Below, one piece after another: positions 44,388 to 55,957 of a stretch of DNA of 64,000 nucleotides (its first letter is position 1; every line of letters begins with the position of its first letter). The stretch is from Kalmusia sp. IMI 367209. Taxonomy: Eukaryota > Ascomycota > Dothideomycetes > Pleosporales > Didymosphaeriaceae. The stretch spans positions 558,001-622,000 of the forward strand of contig JAPEUQ010000012.1 of NCBI GenBank assembly GCA_027946365.1, written 5' to 3'. The translations under genes were made by a program, and so were the position numbers. The notes beneath the pieces are model-generated. The model searched no databases, was not told the origin of the DNA, and saw only the letters and a list, made by a program, of their open reading frames with translations.

Positions 44388-46265
44388 ATGGCTATGAAAA
44401 CGGCACCCCTTGACGAGAATATTGGGAGGAAAGATGTTGAGCATGCTTCACCGGTTGGGGTGATAAATGGTGTAGATGTTTCAGCTGAGAAGCAGAATTG
44501 GAGGAGTTACCTTTGGGACTCATGGGAAAAGTCGCCAGAAGTGAGTGATTCGCAACCATAGGCGAGATGGCACAATATTAATTGTGTTGCAGGAGCGTAG
44601 ACTCATCTTTAAGGTAAGGATCGGACGCTTCCTTGCTACCGCAATTCGCTGAATCGCTGCATAGCTAGATATGACTTTGATGACTTTTGGTTGCCTCGGC
44701 ACTTTCATCAAGTACATCGACCGTTCCAATATCAACTCCGCCTTCGTATCAGGAATGAAGGAGGACCTCTCGCTATACGGAAACGAGCTTAATTACGCAA
44801 ACACCGCTTTCAGCATTGCCAACATCATCGGACTATGGCCCTGCAACCTGCTCCTCACTAAGTCGAACCCGAAATGGTTCATCCCTATGCTCGAGATAGG
44901 TTGGACCATCTGCACTTTTGGGCAAGCAGTAATGAAAACGCCGACACAGATGTATGCCCTACGGACACTCCTAGGATTGTTTGAAACTGGACATTATTCT
45001 GCGATAGTCTACCTTTGCGGTGGATGGTACCAGAAGTCCGAACTGAGTAGACGATTGGCAATCATCAATGCAGCGACAGCTATAGGACCTATGTTCAGTT
45101 CGTACTTGCAGGCGGCCGCATATACTGGACTCAACGGTGTACACGGCATGGCAGGTAAGCAATTCGGATATGTAATTGAGTTGGGTACCCTACTAAATCC
45201 CTACGAAATATAGGATGGCAGTGGCTGTTCATTGTCGACGGTGTGATTTCGCTCGGCATCATCATTCCGCAGTGCTTCTTCTTTCCGGATGTTCCCGCAC
45301 GCCAGAAACCGGATCTAGTCTTCACGGAGAAGGTACTTTGTCCGCCACTCTCAATCTAATCCTACACTAATCTTAGATATAGGAAATCGAACTTGCTAGA
45401 GATCGCAACCCACGAGAAGGCCGCGTAAAACAGGGTAAATTCACGAAAGCGCAAATACGTCGCTGGCTACTCACCCCCGACATTTGGTTTCTATGGGTCA
45501 TCTCCATCTGTAATTCGATAGGCAACCAACCCACCAACTCCATGGCCTTCTGGTTCAAAGCTTGGAATGGTATCCACCCACATTCATATACCGTTGCGCA
45601 GATCAATAATTACACTACACCAATCCAAGCCGTTACAGTAGCTGTCACGCTATTCATGGCTTGGTCGAGCGACACTTGGCTCAAGGGGCGGAGATGGCCT
45701 ATGCTTGTTCTCGGCGGCCTGATTAATGGCATCGTATGCATCCTGCTTGCTGCTACGCCTGTATTCCCGAATAATCGGGCGTTCAGGTGGTTTTTGTATT
45801 ACCAAACCGGTTGGGCGCAGGCTAGTAACAGTATGTTTTGGGCTTGGACGCAAGATACGCTGGCTGGAGATCCGGGGACGAGGGCTTGGGCGAGTGCCGG
45901 GTTGAATGTTTGGGCATGGACATTTATTGCTACAGTGTGAGTTATGATCTAGCTGGCAATTTGTTAAAGATCTGGAATGACTGATGGCTTGCAGACCCCT
46001 TGCGGTTTTTAAGACGACCGACCAACCCGCTGTCGTGAAAGGCAATTGGACAGCTGCAGGGTTCTGCTTCCTGCTTGCTTTTACCGCGGCAGCTCTAGCA
46101 TACCTACAACACTCGCGAGCAAAGGCTGGGAAGTCCGTAGCTATCTCGTACTCGGAAGAAGGTGTTGCAGACACTAGTCAGCCTTCGTCCACGAATGATG
46201 TTTCCGCAACTTTCAAGAGCCAACATGTTCAGGTGAGGGAGGAACCTGGTGCAACGTCGAAGTAA
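44388..46265 (+). CDS. MFS permease, anion:cation symporter (Dal5-like) type
   Basis: Six exons (44388-44540, 44593-44613, 44665-45154, 45214-45332, 45383-45936, 45995-46265) encode 535 residues. The second exon is only 21 bases (ERRLIFK). The protein has the Dal5/Tna1-type start LDMTLMTFGCLGTFIKYIDRSNINSAFVSGMKEDLSLYGNELNYA, then LLLTKSNPKWFIPMLEIGWT, ALRTLLGLFETGHYSAIVYL, WQWLFIVDGVISLGI and FPDVPARQK. Twelve membrane segments are visible, with a hydrophilic middle loop (ARDRNPREGRVKQGKFTKAQ) and a Ser-rich C-terminal tail. Family members import allantoate, nicotinate, pantothenate, vitamins or sulfonates at the plasma membrane. It is divergent from the TauD-like oxygenase. Transport of that enzyme's substrate is inference. 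Alternative Met at 44394. Confidence 0.9.
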
Positions 46266-46571
46266 ACATGGGATCACTAATGTCGAATGTTATTTCTATA
46301 TATGCGCATGGACTTAGAAAGCAGAGCGCAAGGCAAGAATCAGTGGTGATGGTTCGTGTACGAAGGTTGGTAGATTGTGTGGCTTAGCACGCACAGCGGA
46401 AGATTACATGCGCATGAAACTACGCCCTGCGGCCCCCAACGCCTAACGGCCCCAGGCCACCCCAGGCACCCCATTCAATCACCGATTCTGCTTAAAATCC
46501 TTCATAAAACACAATAAAACTATCAGCAACTTTTTCGCTCATGTTCATGGCGAAACAACGCAGTATCCAAA
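46266..46571. other. Short spacer
   Basis: About 300 bases between two genes on the same strand, holding the terminator of the permease and the promoter of the DUF6536 gene. An A-rich run at 46500-46530 lies just upstream of the next ATG. No gene. Confidence 0.5.
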
Positions 46572-48870
46572 ATGTACAAACTATGGCGACGAAAGACGGA
46601 CAATGACGAAGCTAAGCGAAAAGCTGCTTTTCTTGAATTGAAACCAGCAAAGTCCTCCAAAAGACTCCAAGGATGGAAATTCGGTGTGTTAGCCTGGACT
46701 ACATCGACATGTATCGTCCTCACGATGAACATCTCTCTATTAGTGTGGGCAGTTGCACAGCATGGTTGGGGAGAAGACGGGCAACCCATTCTCTACGAAG
46801 GAAAATGCGATACCGTCAGCAAACTGAACACTGGACTCCATTTGCTCATTAATTCTATGAGCACCGCCCTACTATGTGCAAGTAGCTACTGTATGCAGTG
46901 TTTATCAGCACCGACGAGAAAAGAGTTGGATCATGCGCACTCGAGGCAGTCATGGTTAGACATCGGTGTGCTCAGTCCGCGCAATCTGAAGGCGATAGCA
47001 ACGGGCAGGAGAATACGCTGGTTTATCTTAGGATTATCAACAATTCCTTTACATCTCTTGTAAGTTATCTATGTGCTCAAATGCCATGTGCAGGGGCGAG
47101 GTTTGGCTGATGCGTGCGGTAGTTATAATCCGGTCGTATTCGCTTCGTTTGGGACGAATCTATACTACCCCCTACTCGCCAAGGAATCGATTTTGATGCT
47201 GGATGATTCTACCGACCAGAAATATGATCTATACGATGTCATGTTTGGTTTTGGTGGAAGTTTAAGCGATAAAACAGCCACATATCCAACCGACCCACAT
47301 TGGGAAGATCCGAATATATACGAATCAGACCCGTTGAAAGAGGTTCAGAGATTAAAAAAATTATATGCTGCCGGTCGCCTTGAGCGCCTAGAGAATGATG
47401 ACTGTCTCAAGGCGTATGCTACTCAGTTCCAAACTAGAGGCAGTCTCTTCATCATAACAAAGAACCCAACACACCAGTCTAGCTTGATATCGGCCTTGAG
47501 AGGCCCTTGGACGGGGCAAGACTGGATTTGTGGGTCAGATGAATGTGACAAGAGCTCAAGATTGGCTGGAAGCATCTGGAACAGTCCCGAGACGTGGAGC
47601 TTTTCTGGCCACATCCGGGACCCGTCTGTCTATGAAGACAGATGGAATGGAACCAAAACGATCGAGTACCAGGTTGCATACTGTCTCAGTGAACCTGTCC
47701 CGGAGCGTTGTCGACTCCAGTGCAGTCTGATTCTAGCTATCTGTGTCGTTTCCTTCAACCTTGTAAAAGTGGTGTGCATGACCAGTATGGTTTGCACTCT
47801 TGATGGAAGGGTAGATAGGTCGCCGATTATGAGCATTGGGGACACAGTGGCGTCCTACCTGGAAAGGTCAGATGACTATACCAAGAAAATGTGCTTGACA
47901 ACGATGGATGATATGAGAAGGGCTATGAGGCTAAAGCAACGATGGGACACCGTGCCAGAAGAATTCGAAGGAATGCGGCGCTTCCGATTCCGTGCGGCAA
48001 GCCGAACTCGATGGACGTCTTGCGGTGTACTGTGAGAAATTTCCCGCGAACATGTTTCATGTGCTGTTGCTGATCTCTGTGCTTAGATATGTTACTGTAC
48101 TAGTTTTTATTGCTTGGCTGCTGAAGAATGGGACTAGAACCGCAACGGCAAGAGATGGAGTAACAGGGTCCGCATTGATAACATCCCTAGGCTTCGGCAA
48201 AGCCAATTCTCGCACCACCCTCCATATCGGACTGAAGGATCTCTTAACAAATGCTGTGATCGTAAGCATACCACAAGTCATCTTATCCTGGATATATTTC
48301 TCTTACAACGGTCTCCTCACATTGATGAGCTTAGCGAGGGAATGGGAAACGTACGTGCTCAGTAGGAAAGGACTCCGCATATCCGGCATACCAGAAGGAG
48401 AACAGAGATCGACATATTTCCTCCAACTTCCGTATCGAATCGCTGTTCCGTTCACGATACTTTCCGCATTCTTGCACTGGCTCGTTTCGCAGTCCTTCTT
48501 TCTGGTCAGTGTACAATTGTACGCATATAGTGCCGCAGATGGTTGGCATGAACTTCGAGGTAGTCCTGTAGGCGAGATCTCATGTGGATACTCTTTACTA
48601 CCCTTGGTAGCCCTCCTGGTGACCGGAGGAGCTCTGCTTGTTGCAATCTTTGTTATGGGGTTCGTCCCTTTGCGGTCAACGACGCCAATCGTAGGTAGTT
48701 GTAGCGCCGCCATTGCAGCTGCTTGTCAACCGCTCGGTGAAGATGATAGTGAGGCTGCCGTGATGAAGGTTCAGTGGGGAGTGATGGGTTGTTTTGAGGA
48801 TGGCTATGAGCATTGCGGAATGTCTCGACGACCTGTGAGGGAGTTAGTCAAGCAAGAGACGTATCGATGA
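46572..48870 (+). CDS. DUF6536-type multi-spanning membrane protein
   Basis: Three exons (46572-47059, 47123-48031, 48087-48870; introns 63 and 55 bp) encode 726 residues. The start has a basic tail then RLQGWKFGVLAWTTSTCIVL, followed by NTGLHLLINSMSTALLCASSYCMQCLSAPTRKELDHAH, WLDIGVLSPRNLKAI and WFILGLSTIPLHLFYNPVVF, the conserved N-terminal DUF6536 region of filamentous ascomycetes. A large extracellular-type loop follows (Cys at DDCLKAYAT, WICGSDECD and AYCLSEPVPERC, possibly disulphide-bonded). Then come LILAICVVSFNLVKVVCM, the loop to RFRAASRTRWTSCGVL, LLTNAVIVSIPQVILSWIYF, YRIAVPFTILSAFLHWL and LLPLVALLVTGGALLVAIFV. The second intron (GTGAGA..TAG) is needed to join the frames. Function unknown; members are numerous and variable, suggesting a surface role. 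Confidence 0.88.
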
Positions 48871-49131
48871 TATGAAAATCATGAAAGAGGCTAAAAAAAC
48901 ATTAGTACCAGGGAAATATAATATGGTCATTTGCACAGTCGAAGGCTACAGCAGTATACCCCGCTTTCAAGCACGTCATTACCTACTAAAATTGACACAG
49001 CCAGCTTTGCACACGATCTGAGTACCCGATATCGGTTGGTCAAGTATAAGAACGCTCTTTCTTCACCCTAATCTTTGCCAGTGCCAACTGTTCTCGACTT
49101 CCCTCCCCATCGAACGAGCCCCGCCATCACA

Positions 49132-50281
49132 ATGCCCGAACTCGAATATCGCTTCCTCGGTCGCACCGGACTCAAAGTCTCCGTCATATCCCTCGGCTCC
49201 TGGGTAACATATGGCGGCTATGTGACTGATGAAGAAGCCTTCCAAAGCCTTAAAGTAGCCTACGACGCTGGCGTAAATTTCTTCGACACAGCCGAGAACT
49301 ATTCTGCCGGTCAGGCTGAGATTGTTCTTGGTAAGGCGATCAAGCATTTTGGGTGGAAGCAAAATGATCTAGTTATCAGCACGAAGGTAAAATATAGCCT
49401 CATCGGCATATAAATTCAACGGAGCTGACAGTGTCGTGGTAGGTCTACCACGGACAAGCAAACTCTGCCCATCCAGAACGACCCCTCAACAACAAAGGCC
49501 TGTCCAGGAAGCATATCGTGGAGGGATTAAATGCATCGCTCGAGCGTTTGCAGCTGCCCTATGTTGACGTCGTGTTTGCTCATCGTCCTGATCGTGACAC
49601 TCCAACAGAGGAAATCGTGCGCGCCTGTGAGTACCTATCTTCTATCACCTGAGAGATATTAGCTGATGAGAATCTCTAGTCAACCATGTCATTGATATCG
49701 GCAAAGCATTTTACTGGGGTACATCAGAGTGGAGCGCTTCTGAAATCGCTGATGCTTGGCGTGTCGCTGATGCCCTTGGGTTGATCGGTCCGGTCGTCGA
49801 ACAACCACAGTACAACCTCCTAGTCCGGGAAAAAGTTGAAAATGAGTTCCGCTGGTTGTATGAGAAGTACGGTCTTGGTCTCTCTATCTGGTCTCCTCTC
49901 AAGCAAGGGATCCTAACCGGGAAGTACAACGGTCATGACGAACCGCCACCGGGTTCGCGACTCGCTACCGCCGAGGATCTCTTCTCGACACAGCAGAGGA
50001 AGAACTATGGAGACGAGAACTGGAAGCGGGAGACAGCGTTAGTGGAGAAGCTGAAGCCGGTTGCAGAGAAGTTGGACGTTAGTTTGGCGCAGTTGGCGAT
50101 TGCATGGGCCGTGAAAAATAAAAATGTCAGCACGGTTATTATTGGGGCGAGCAGGCCAGAGCAGGTGACGGAAAATCTCAAGGCACTGGATACAGTGGAG
50201 AAGCTGACGGATGATGTATTAAAGGAGATTGATGGGGCTCTTGGGAATGCGCCTGTATTGCAACCGAGACGGTTTGGCTAA
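49132..50281 (+). CDS. Aldo-keto reductase, K+-channel beta-subunit-like (AKR6 type)
   Basis: Three exons (49132-49386, 49443-49626, 49680-50281; introns 56 and 53 bp) encode 346 residues. It starts [24 protein letters not shown] and carries the AKR catalytic tetrad: Asp52 and Tyr57 ([11 protein letters not shown]), Lys85 (LVISTK) and His132 ([10 protein letters not shown]). Animal Kv-beta subunits have Asn at the last position, so the His suggests a competent reductase. Further hallmarks are [53 protein letters not shown] and [18 protein letters not shown], where Ser/Arg bind NADPH. Fungal members reduce aldehydes or ketones in the cytosol; no channel subunit is nearby. An ATG-less extension upstream (from 49075) is leader. 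Confidence 0.93.
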
Positions 50282-51615
50282 GTATTCGAATTGGCCCAGT
50301 TATCCGAAAGGTTTTCCATTTGATGAGAAGCTCTACAGTGGCAGCTCTGTCATCCGGGCGAACAACTTGGAGTGTTCCGCTATTCATGATGATGTGAGCG
50401 TAGCACTCACTAAAGAAGAGGTAGTTGTCTTTGACTTTTCGTAGGAGTATACCATTTGGCCTCCATAGAGGATATATAGCTGTTCGACCGGTCTCAATTG
50501 GGCTTCGAAAAATGTGAAATTGTTGGAACATATTGCGTTGGTTTCGTTTCAAGCATTTATTTTTCGAATGACGGGAGTCAAACTGACTTTGTGTATCGTC
50601 GACGAAGATAAACATTCAACAAAGATGATTGCTTGGGATAGAAGTCTCGTTTATGCTCCCTCAGAGATGAGACTAGCAAATGCAGCATCTACTTCATACG
50701 TCAGATTAAGTTTCCTGACGGCAGTGTAGATAGCATGGGAGACGCTTACCATCTATGGTGAAGGTCTTGTAGTACTTCAGTCTGGTACCCAATTAGGAAG
50801 GCCCCGATGTGTTTTTGTCTGGCTCCACTCCGTCATGGCAGCCTGGTACATCAGACTTGGTGGATCTCTAACTAAGATCTCGTTACCTGTTCATCGGATC
50901 GGTCTGTGAGATAACCGCAGACCCAGAAATCATCCCATTGCAGAATGTTAAGCATCTAGTCTAAATAAGCTATAATGTATCACGTACCTGGATTTAAGAC
51001 TCCGAATATGTTCAAAACATAGATTAATTTGTGCCCCTTCGCAGCAATAATGCAGTCTTTATACTCTTCGGTAGACCTTCACACTAGAACGTTCTAGTAT
51101 GGTAAAGAGCTCCTCGTATACAGTGAAGAGCACAAATTGTATCATTTTCATTCGAGGGACACACTTGTTGAATGTAGCTACAGCCTCGTCTTCTCTACCA
51201 TGGTAGTCTACGAGTAATGTGTACTCAAATATAATTGGATGAGGATGAGGATTACACAGATAAAAGGAAGCCACTAGCGCTTCCCTGCGAAGACTCGTCC
51301 ATCGACTAAGCAGTACGCAATTATTATATATATTTCTCAGCCCTCAAGATCGAAAGCAGCCGTTAGACAAGGGAGAGAGCTAACCGAATCGGGAAGCGCT
51401 TGTGAATGTGTTACCTCGCCAAGAGCGGCTAGAATACCAATGAGCTAGCCTTACCTCTGTGGCTTCATGCTACGGCTGAGCCCGAGCAGCTTAGCGGGAA
51501 CTGATCGGTCAACGGCGCCGACATGGCTGGCCGACCTATTGCGATGACGTTTGTTTGTTGACGGCAAGGACAGCAGCGCAACGAAACCATCAGGAACGAC
51601 GTCTCGCTTTTCAAG
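50282..51615. other. Gene-free stretch
   Basis: About 1.3 kb of A/T-rich spacer between the reductase gene and the decayed regulator. Frames are all short (up to 145 codons, antisense over the reductase tail). No repeats, RNA genes or exons recognised. Confidence 0.5.
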
Positions 51616-52964
51616 ATGGCCAGTTCATCTTATAACAGTTGAGACGTCCTCTTCTTCCCCAACCGACCACTCCTGTGCCATCCTCCGTCCTGGACTGCTC
51701 AACGAAAGAGAGAACGCATAGGAACAGCATGTCAGGCTTGCCGCCAGAGCAAATTAAAAGTACGGAAACATACGAAAGTGACTTTCCTACTATCATGATT
51801 TACAACGGAGCAGTGGTCTGGTGAGCAATCGAGATACAAAGACTGCGCCGGCCGCAGTTTGCAGTGCCATTATGTTACAGCGCCAACAGAAACCCGATTG
51901 CAGGCACTTAAGCGGAGATACGAAGAACTAGAATCTCGAAGATCGCCCTATGAGGAGCTTTTTGATTTCATGAAGTCGGTGCCAGAACAAGACGCGCGGG
52001 ACATCCTTGAGGAAGTCAGGTCAGGAGCTAAGGTTGAGACGTTGTTTACTCATGTAGCAAATGGAGATCTTCTCCTCCAGCTCTCTGTGGTCCCCGAGAC
52101 TCGTTATCGATACGATTTTCCATACATTTCGGCAGTTCCTGCGATCCTCCTTACTGACGATTTCGAGTCCTCATGAACGAGGCATGTCAAACAGCCTATT
52201 TAACAGATTCGAAGATGACTCTCAATCAACAAAGCGAATGGATATCTGTCGCGACTAAAGAGCTGTTTCGACGGCTTTCCAGGTCTGCCAAAGTCAATTG
52301 TACTTCCAGGACATTTGCAACTCCAGTACGTCCCCTACAAAGCAGGAAATGCTCAGTCCAGAGACATGTCCAAGTTCCCCGCGACTTATCACACACACCT
52401 GTTGACAGAATTACTGCTATGCTGCCAGTATGTATTATCACCACTTCGCTCTCACCATGTTCGAGCCTCTGCTCGACGTCGAGACGACTCACACCCCATC
52501 TCCGCACCAAATCGTCGCCGACGCCAGACTCTCGTCCGCCTCTACTTCCTCCGCCACGGCTATGAAGCCATGGACCTCTCCATCGCCATAACATTCGTGC
52601 TCGCGGTTTACAACTGCATCGACGCCATCGATGAGGAAACGCCCGAACCCGAGCTCGAATCGCTGCGATCGACCCTCATCCTCGTAGGCAAGGGCCTGTA
52701 CGCCCAGCGCCGCAACCACTATCTGGCCGAGGCGCTGTTCCGTGTCGTCCAGGGGCGTATGCGCCCAGCCGAAGTGGTCCTTTTCAAAGGTATACTTGGA
52801 ATGGACGGGGGAAGGAAGACGAGGCACCGGACATGGCGCGGGCTGTGCGGAGCCACTGGCCCGTCGGCGTCATGAATAAGAAGGACAATCTTGATTCATA
52901 CATCTTGACGAATCTCGTGGAAAATTATGCACATCTGAATGTGGAAGAGGAAAGCGCAGAATGA
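51616..52964 (+). pseudogene. Decayed Zn2Cys6 transcription-factor gene
   Basis: Parts of one regulator survive in order but in different frames. The zinc-cluster exon reads IGTACQACRQSKLK, then a 54-bp intron (51760-51813) and WSGEQSRYKDCAGRSLQCHY. The third and fourth cluster cysteines are Trp and Tyr. The linker follows (LQALKRRYEELESRRSPYEE, DARDILEEVRSGAKVETLF) and stops at 52174. The middle regulatory domain is missing except a possible scrap (52210-52280, frame 3). The C-terminal part is split over three frames: FEPLLDVETTHTPSPHQIVA (about 52457-52530), TLVRLYFLRHGYEAMDLSIA to LAEALFRVVQGRMRP (52530-52790), and RAVRSHWPVGVMNKKDNL to VENYAHLNVEEES (52833-52964). The substitutions, internal deletion and at least two frameshifts show it cannot make a working factor. 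Start at 51616 is a guess. Confidence 0.8.
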
Positions 52965-53250
52965 GGGGCTGCAAAGACAAAAGGATATCTAGGTAGATTT
53001 GTGGTGCTTACAGGGACACGAGCACTTGTGGAAATAAACGGTCTTCGATAATATTTGAATTGATTAATTATATAGCGTTTGTGTGGTCTGTATTAATGAT
53101 AATGAAACCTACAACTTAGTTTCCCGACCTTATATTGCTTCATAGGGTATTAATAGTATTACACCAGTCCATCCTAATTTATGCTAGAAATATATCATCA
53201 CGAAGCTTTTATCCACCTTCCCCTACATTAGGCTTAGACAACTCTCATCA

Positions 53251-55957
53251 CTAGCTGTCTACAGTAGGATCTTCATCAAAAGGGTATTGGCCTTCTAATG
53301 GGTTGGGCAGGTCAAAATTTGTCAAGAACGGATTGCCAAAAACTGAAGGCATTTCCAGATCTGGTTCCAGATGAAAGTATTGATGTGACAGGAATGCGTC
53401 GAAGTCTTGCGTAGGCGGAGGCTCCCATAGAGAGCCCGAAGACTCGGTGTTGACATTTGCAGACGTAGTGTAGGCATTGGAGGACGGTAGCTCCCCGTCA
53501 GATTGTAGAGAGGATCCTTGACCGTAAGCGCGAGATGCATTCTTACTCGGCAGCGACTGGTGGCTATGCAACGACTCCTCTTGGTCGATATCCATAGGCT
53601 CTTCTACAAGAATATCGGATACGTCGAAATGGAGCCGTGGTGCGCTGGTCCTGACGATGTCGGCTATGATTTCGTACGCGCGTCCAGCGACGATGTTGCT
53701 GGGTTTCATGAAGCGAAGCCATCGGACGAGTTTCCTGATGCTCTTGAGGATCTGTTCGCCGGGATGGGCCATGCGGGTTTGGCGGAAGGACAGCTCGAGT
53801 AGGAGAACTGCCATTGCCTGCATTATGTTGTGAACGATGGACCACCACGGACTTTGCTGGTAGATGAAGGTTTGATCGGGTTCATTTGGGAGAAGCCTCG
53901 CCAGTGCTTGAGCAGCCTCAACACAAGCTTCAGCTGTCTTCTGATTAAACTCTGCTGAGGTATTGGTCTGGCCCATGATCCGGCGCTCGATGCGACAAAG
54001 GCATGGTCGGTAGATAAGTACCTTGGCGCTGTGATACCGGAAGCTGAGTAGTAATCGCTCACGTCGGATACCGGGCTCCTTAATCGAGTTCGCTGGCTTC
54101 AGATGTGCGGGTATCGCCACCGCAACCCATTGATCCAGTTCCTTTGACAGCGAGCCAATTCTCGTCTGTACCTGTTCCCAAGAATCGATTGTCGTTCGTG
54201 GCGAGTATAATCTGGAGAGGGCTTTCTGGACGATAAGATCCATTGTCACACAAGCCCCAAGGAAAGACGTACGCGTAACTACAGTTGGATTGCCCCTACC
54301 TGACGATTCTGATCTCGGAGACATGGCGTTTGCGCCCTGCCAATGTATCTCATTCGTCGGATCAGTAGGTTTTTTGGGGCCAGGCTGACTTTCGGGAGTT
54401 ACTGAGGGTAAGGGAACGGTGCACTGATCGTTAGGGATCACGCAAGGCCGGCCGATGATAGTGCATAACAAGCCTTCAACAGAATGTAAACCCCACCACA
54501 TTCGAACCAGGCTCTCTTTCTTAATAGGTGAGGCAGATGGATCATCGTTTCGGAGGTGGAGGCCAATAGCAAGCGCGAACCGCAAGGATATACCTATCAT
54601 CATCCAGGCTCTATAGGATATCAGTCAGACGGGTACACCAAACCACGGTCGAAATTACCTCACCTGCTGACCTGGCCGGTAGTCAAGTAATATAAAGATA
54701 ACAATCCCGTGACCTGCTCACGATTAGAACATGGTAGTAAATAAAACTTTCGCGCTTACTTGAATTGAGGTTAGTGTGCGAGCGGGGAAAGTCGTGGTCA
54801 TTTTGTCTAATCCAAGAATACGAGTCGCTCGTTTCATGTAGACAAGATGCTCCCTTTCGTCAACATGGCGTTCAGCTTGTTCCAGTTGTGCATACTGCGC
54901 CCCTATCGCCAAGACCAAGTTCAGCATTGCTTGCCAGCTCTCAGGGACCTGGTACGGTCGATTGCATTTTACCGATTCGTTGTACTTTCGAAACTGCTCT
55001 GTGAACTGATCCGGTATAATGGGAAACGAATCATGAACCGTCGACATATAGCATTGGAACAAACTTTCAGCTCTCTCCGCCGAAGGCATTTCATATGGGT
55101 CAACCATGACATCTTCATCAAGGTCGTCGCTATCGAGATAAAAGCTGGAGTCAGAGACACGCAGAACATTGCGCGGTGCAGATGCCCTCTGCCGAGCATG
55201 CGAAGCATCTGCTCGATGCACTTCAGCCTCACGACTGCTGCCTGGTGGTCCGTAGGGTGGCTGGCTTGCTGGCCCCGCGGGCTCCGGCCTTTCCATTCCA
55301 GTCTTGAGGCTCCGGAGCCATTGGACTTCGGAGTTTTGTCCTATAAAACCGGTAGCTCTCGATTTGTGACTTTCGAGTATATTTTCGTCCACAAGATCGA
55401 GATTCTCATTGGAACCGACTGACCCAGAAACGTCGGCTTCTCCAGGTGTCTGGTCGTCGTAGCCTGCCCCAATTGGCGTGGATCTTCGATCTTCTACGGT
55501 CTCCGTTGCTGAGCTTGGTATAGGAACATCATCTCTAAGCTGAGCTTATTAGAAGCGGCGACTCTGAGACGTCAAAACACATACGAGTTCGAGAACCCTG
55601 TCAATCTTTTGCTGCCCCGGACCGTCAACATGGGCGCTCAAGTCCCTCAATAGAGTGACAAATTGGTTGACGTGCTCAGTAGCACTGTTCAGATTAGTGG
55701 CGCAACTCCAGATTTTGGCATACACACTCCTTCAAGCGGTCCTTTCGTGCCTGCGGATAGACGCAAGATACTCTTTGGTCCAAACAATGCTGACACTGGG
55801 GCTGCTCTCCGTTGCATCTGACTTTGCGCTTGCGACAGTTCTGGCATGCTTTATGTGCCCTAGGTTCGGCGCGTTTATTCTGTGGGGAGTCGTCTTCGCG
55901 ACGATGTCTTACTAGCCTAGGAATCGGTACTTTCGGTGCGAGCGGTCGGCCATCCAT
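53251..55957 (-). CDS. Zn2Cys6 transcription factor with fungal-specific middle domain
   Basis: Five exons (55728-55957, 55585-55684, 54760-55539, 54664-54713, 53251-54610) encode 839 residues. The zinc cluster has all six cysteines: Cys38, 41, 48, 55, 58 and 65 (HKACQNCRKRKVRCNGEQPQ). A helical linker follows (HVNQFVTLLRDLSAHVDGPG). The fungal_trans domain spans about residues 240-560: AESLFQCYMSTVHDSFPIIP, WQAMLNLVLAIGAQYAQLE, TGLLSLYYLTTGQ, AWMMIGISLRFALAIGLHLR, MWWGLHSVEGLLCTIIGRPC. The acidic, Ser/Pro-rich C-terminus (residues 740-839) may be an activation region. Exon 4 is only 50 bases and restores the conserved LLSLYYLTTGQ; introns are 43-53 bp. Target genes are unknown. It is probably a pathway regulator; nearby candidates are the oxygenase, permease and reductase to the left. 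Confidence 0.9.

Noticed and set aside
48032..48086. Reading the DUF6536 gene as two separate genes
   Set aside because: A canonical 55-bp intron (GTGAGA..TAG) joins the two frames exactly and preserves the membrane segment order.
53251..54603. Separate gene lacking a DNA-binding domain
   Set aside because: Exons further upstream join in frame through four introns to a complete six-cysteine cluster, giving one regulator.
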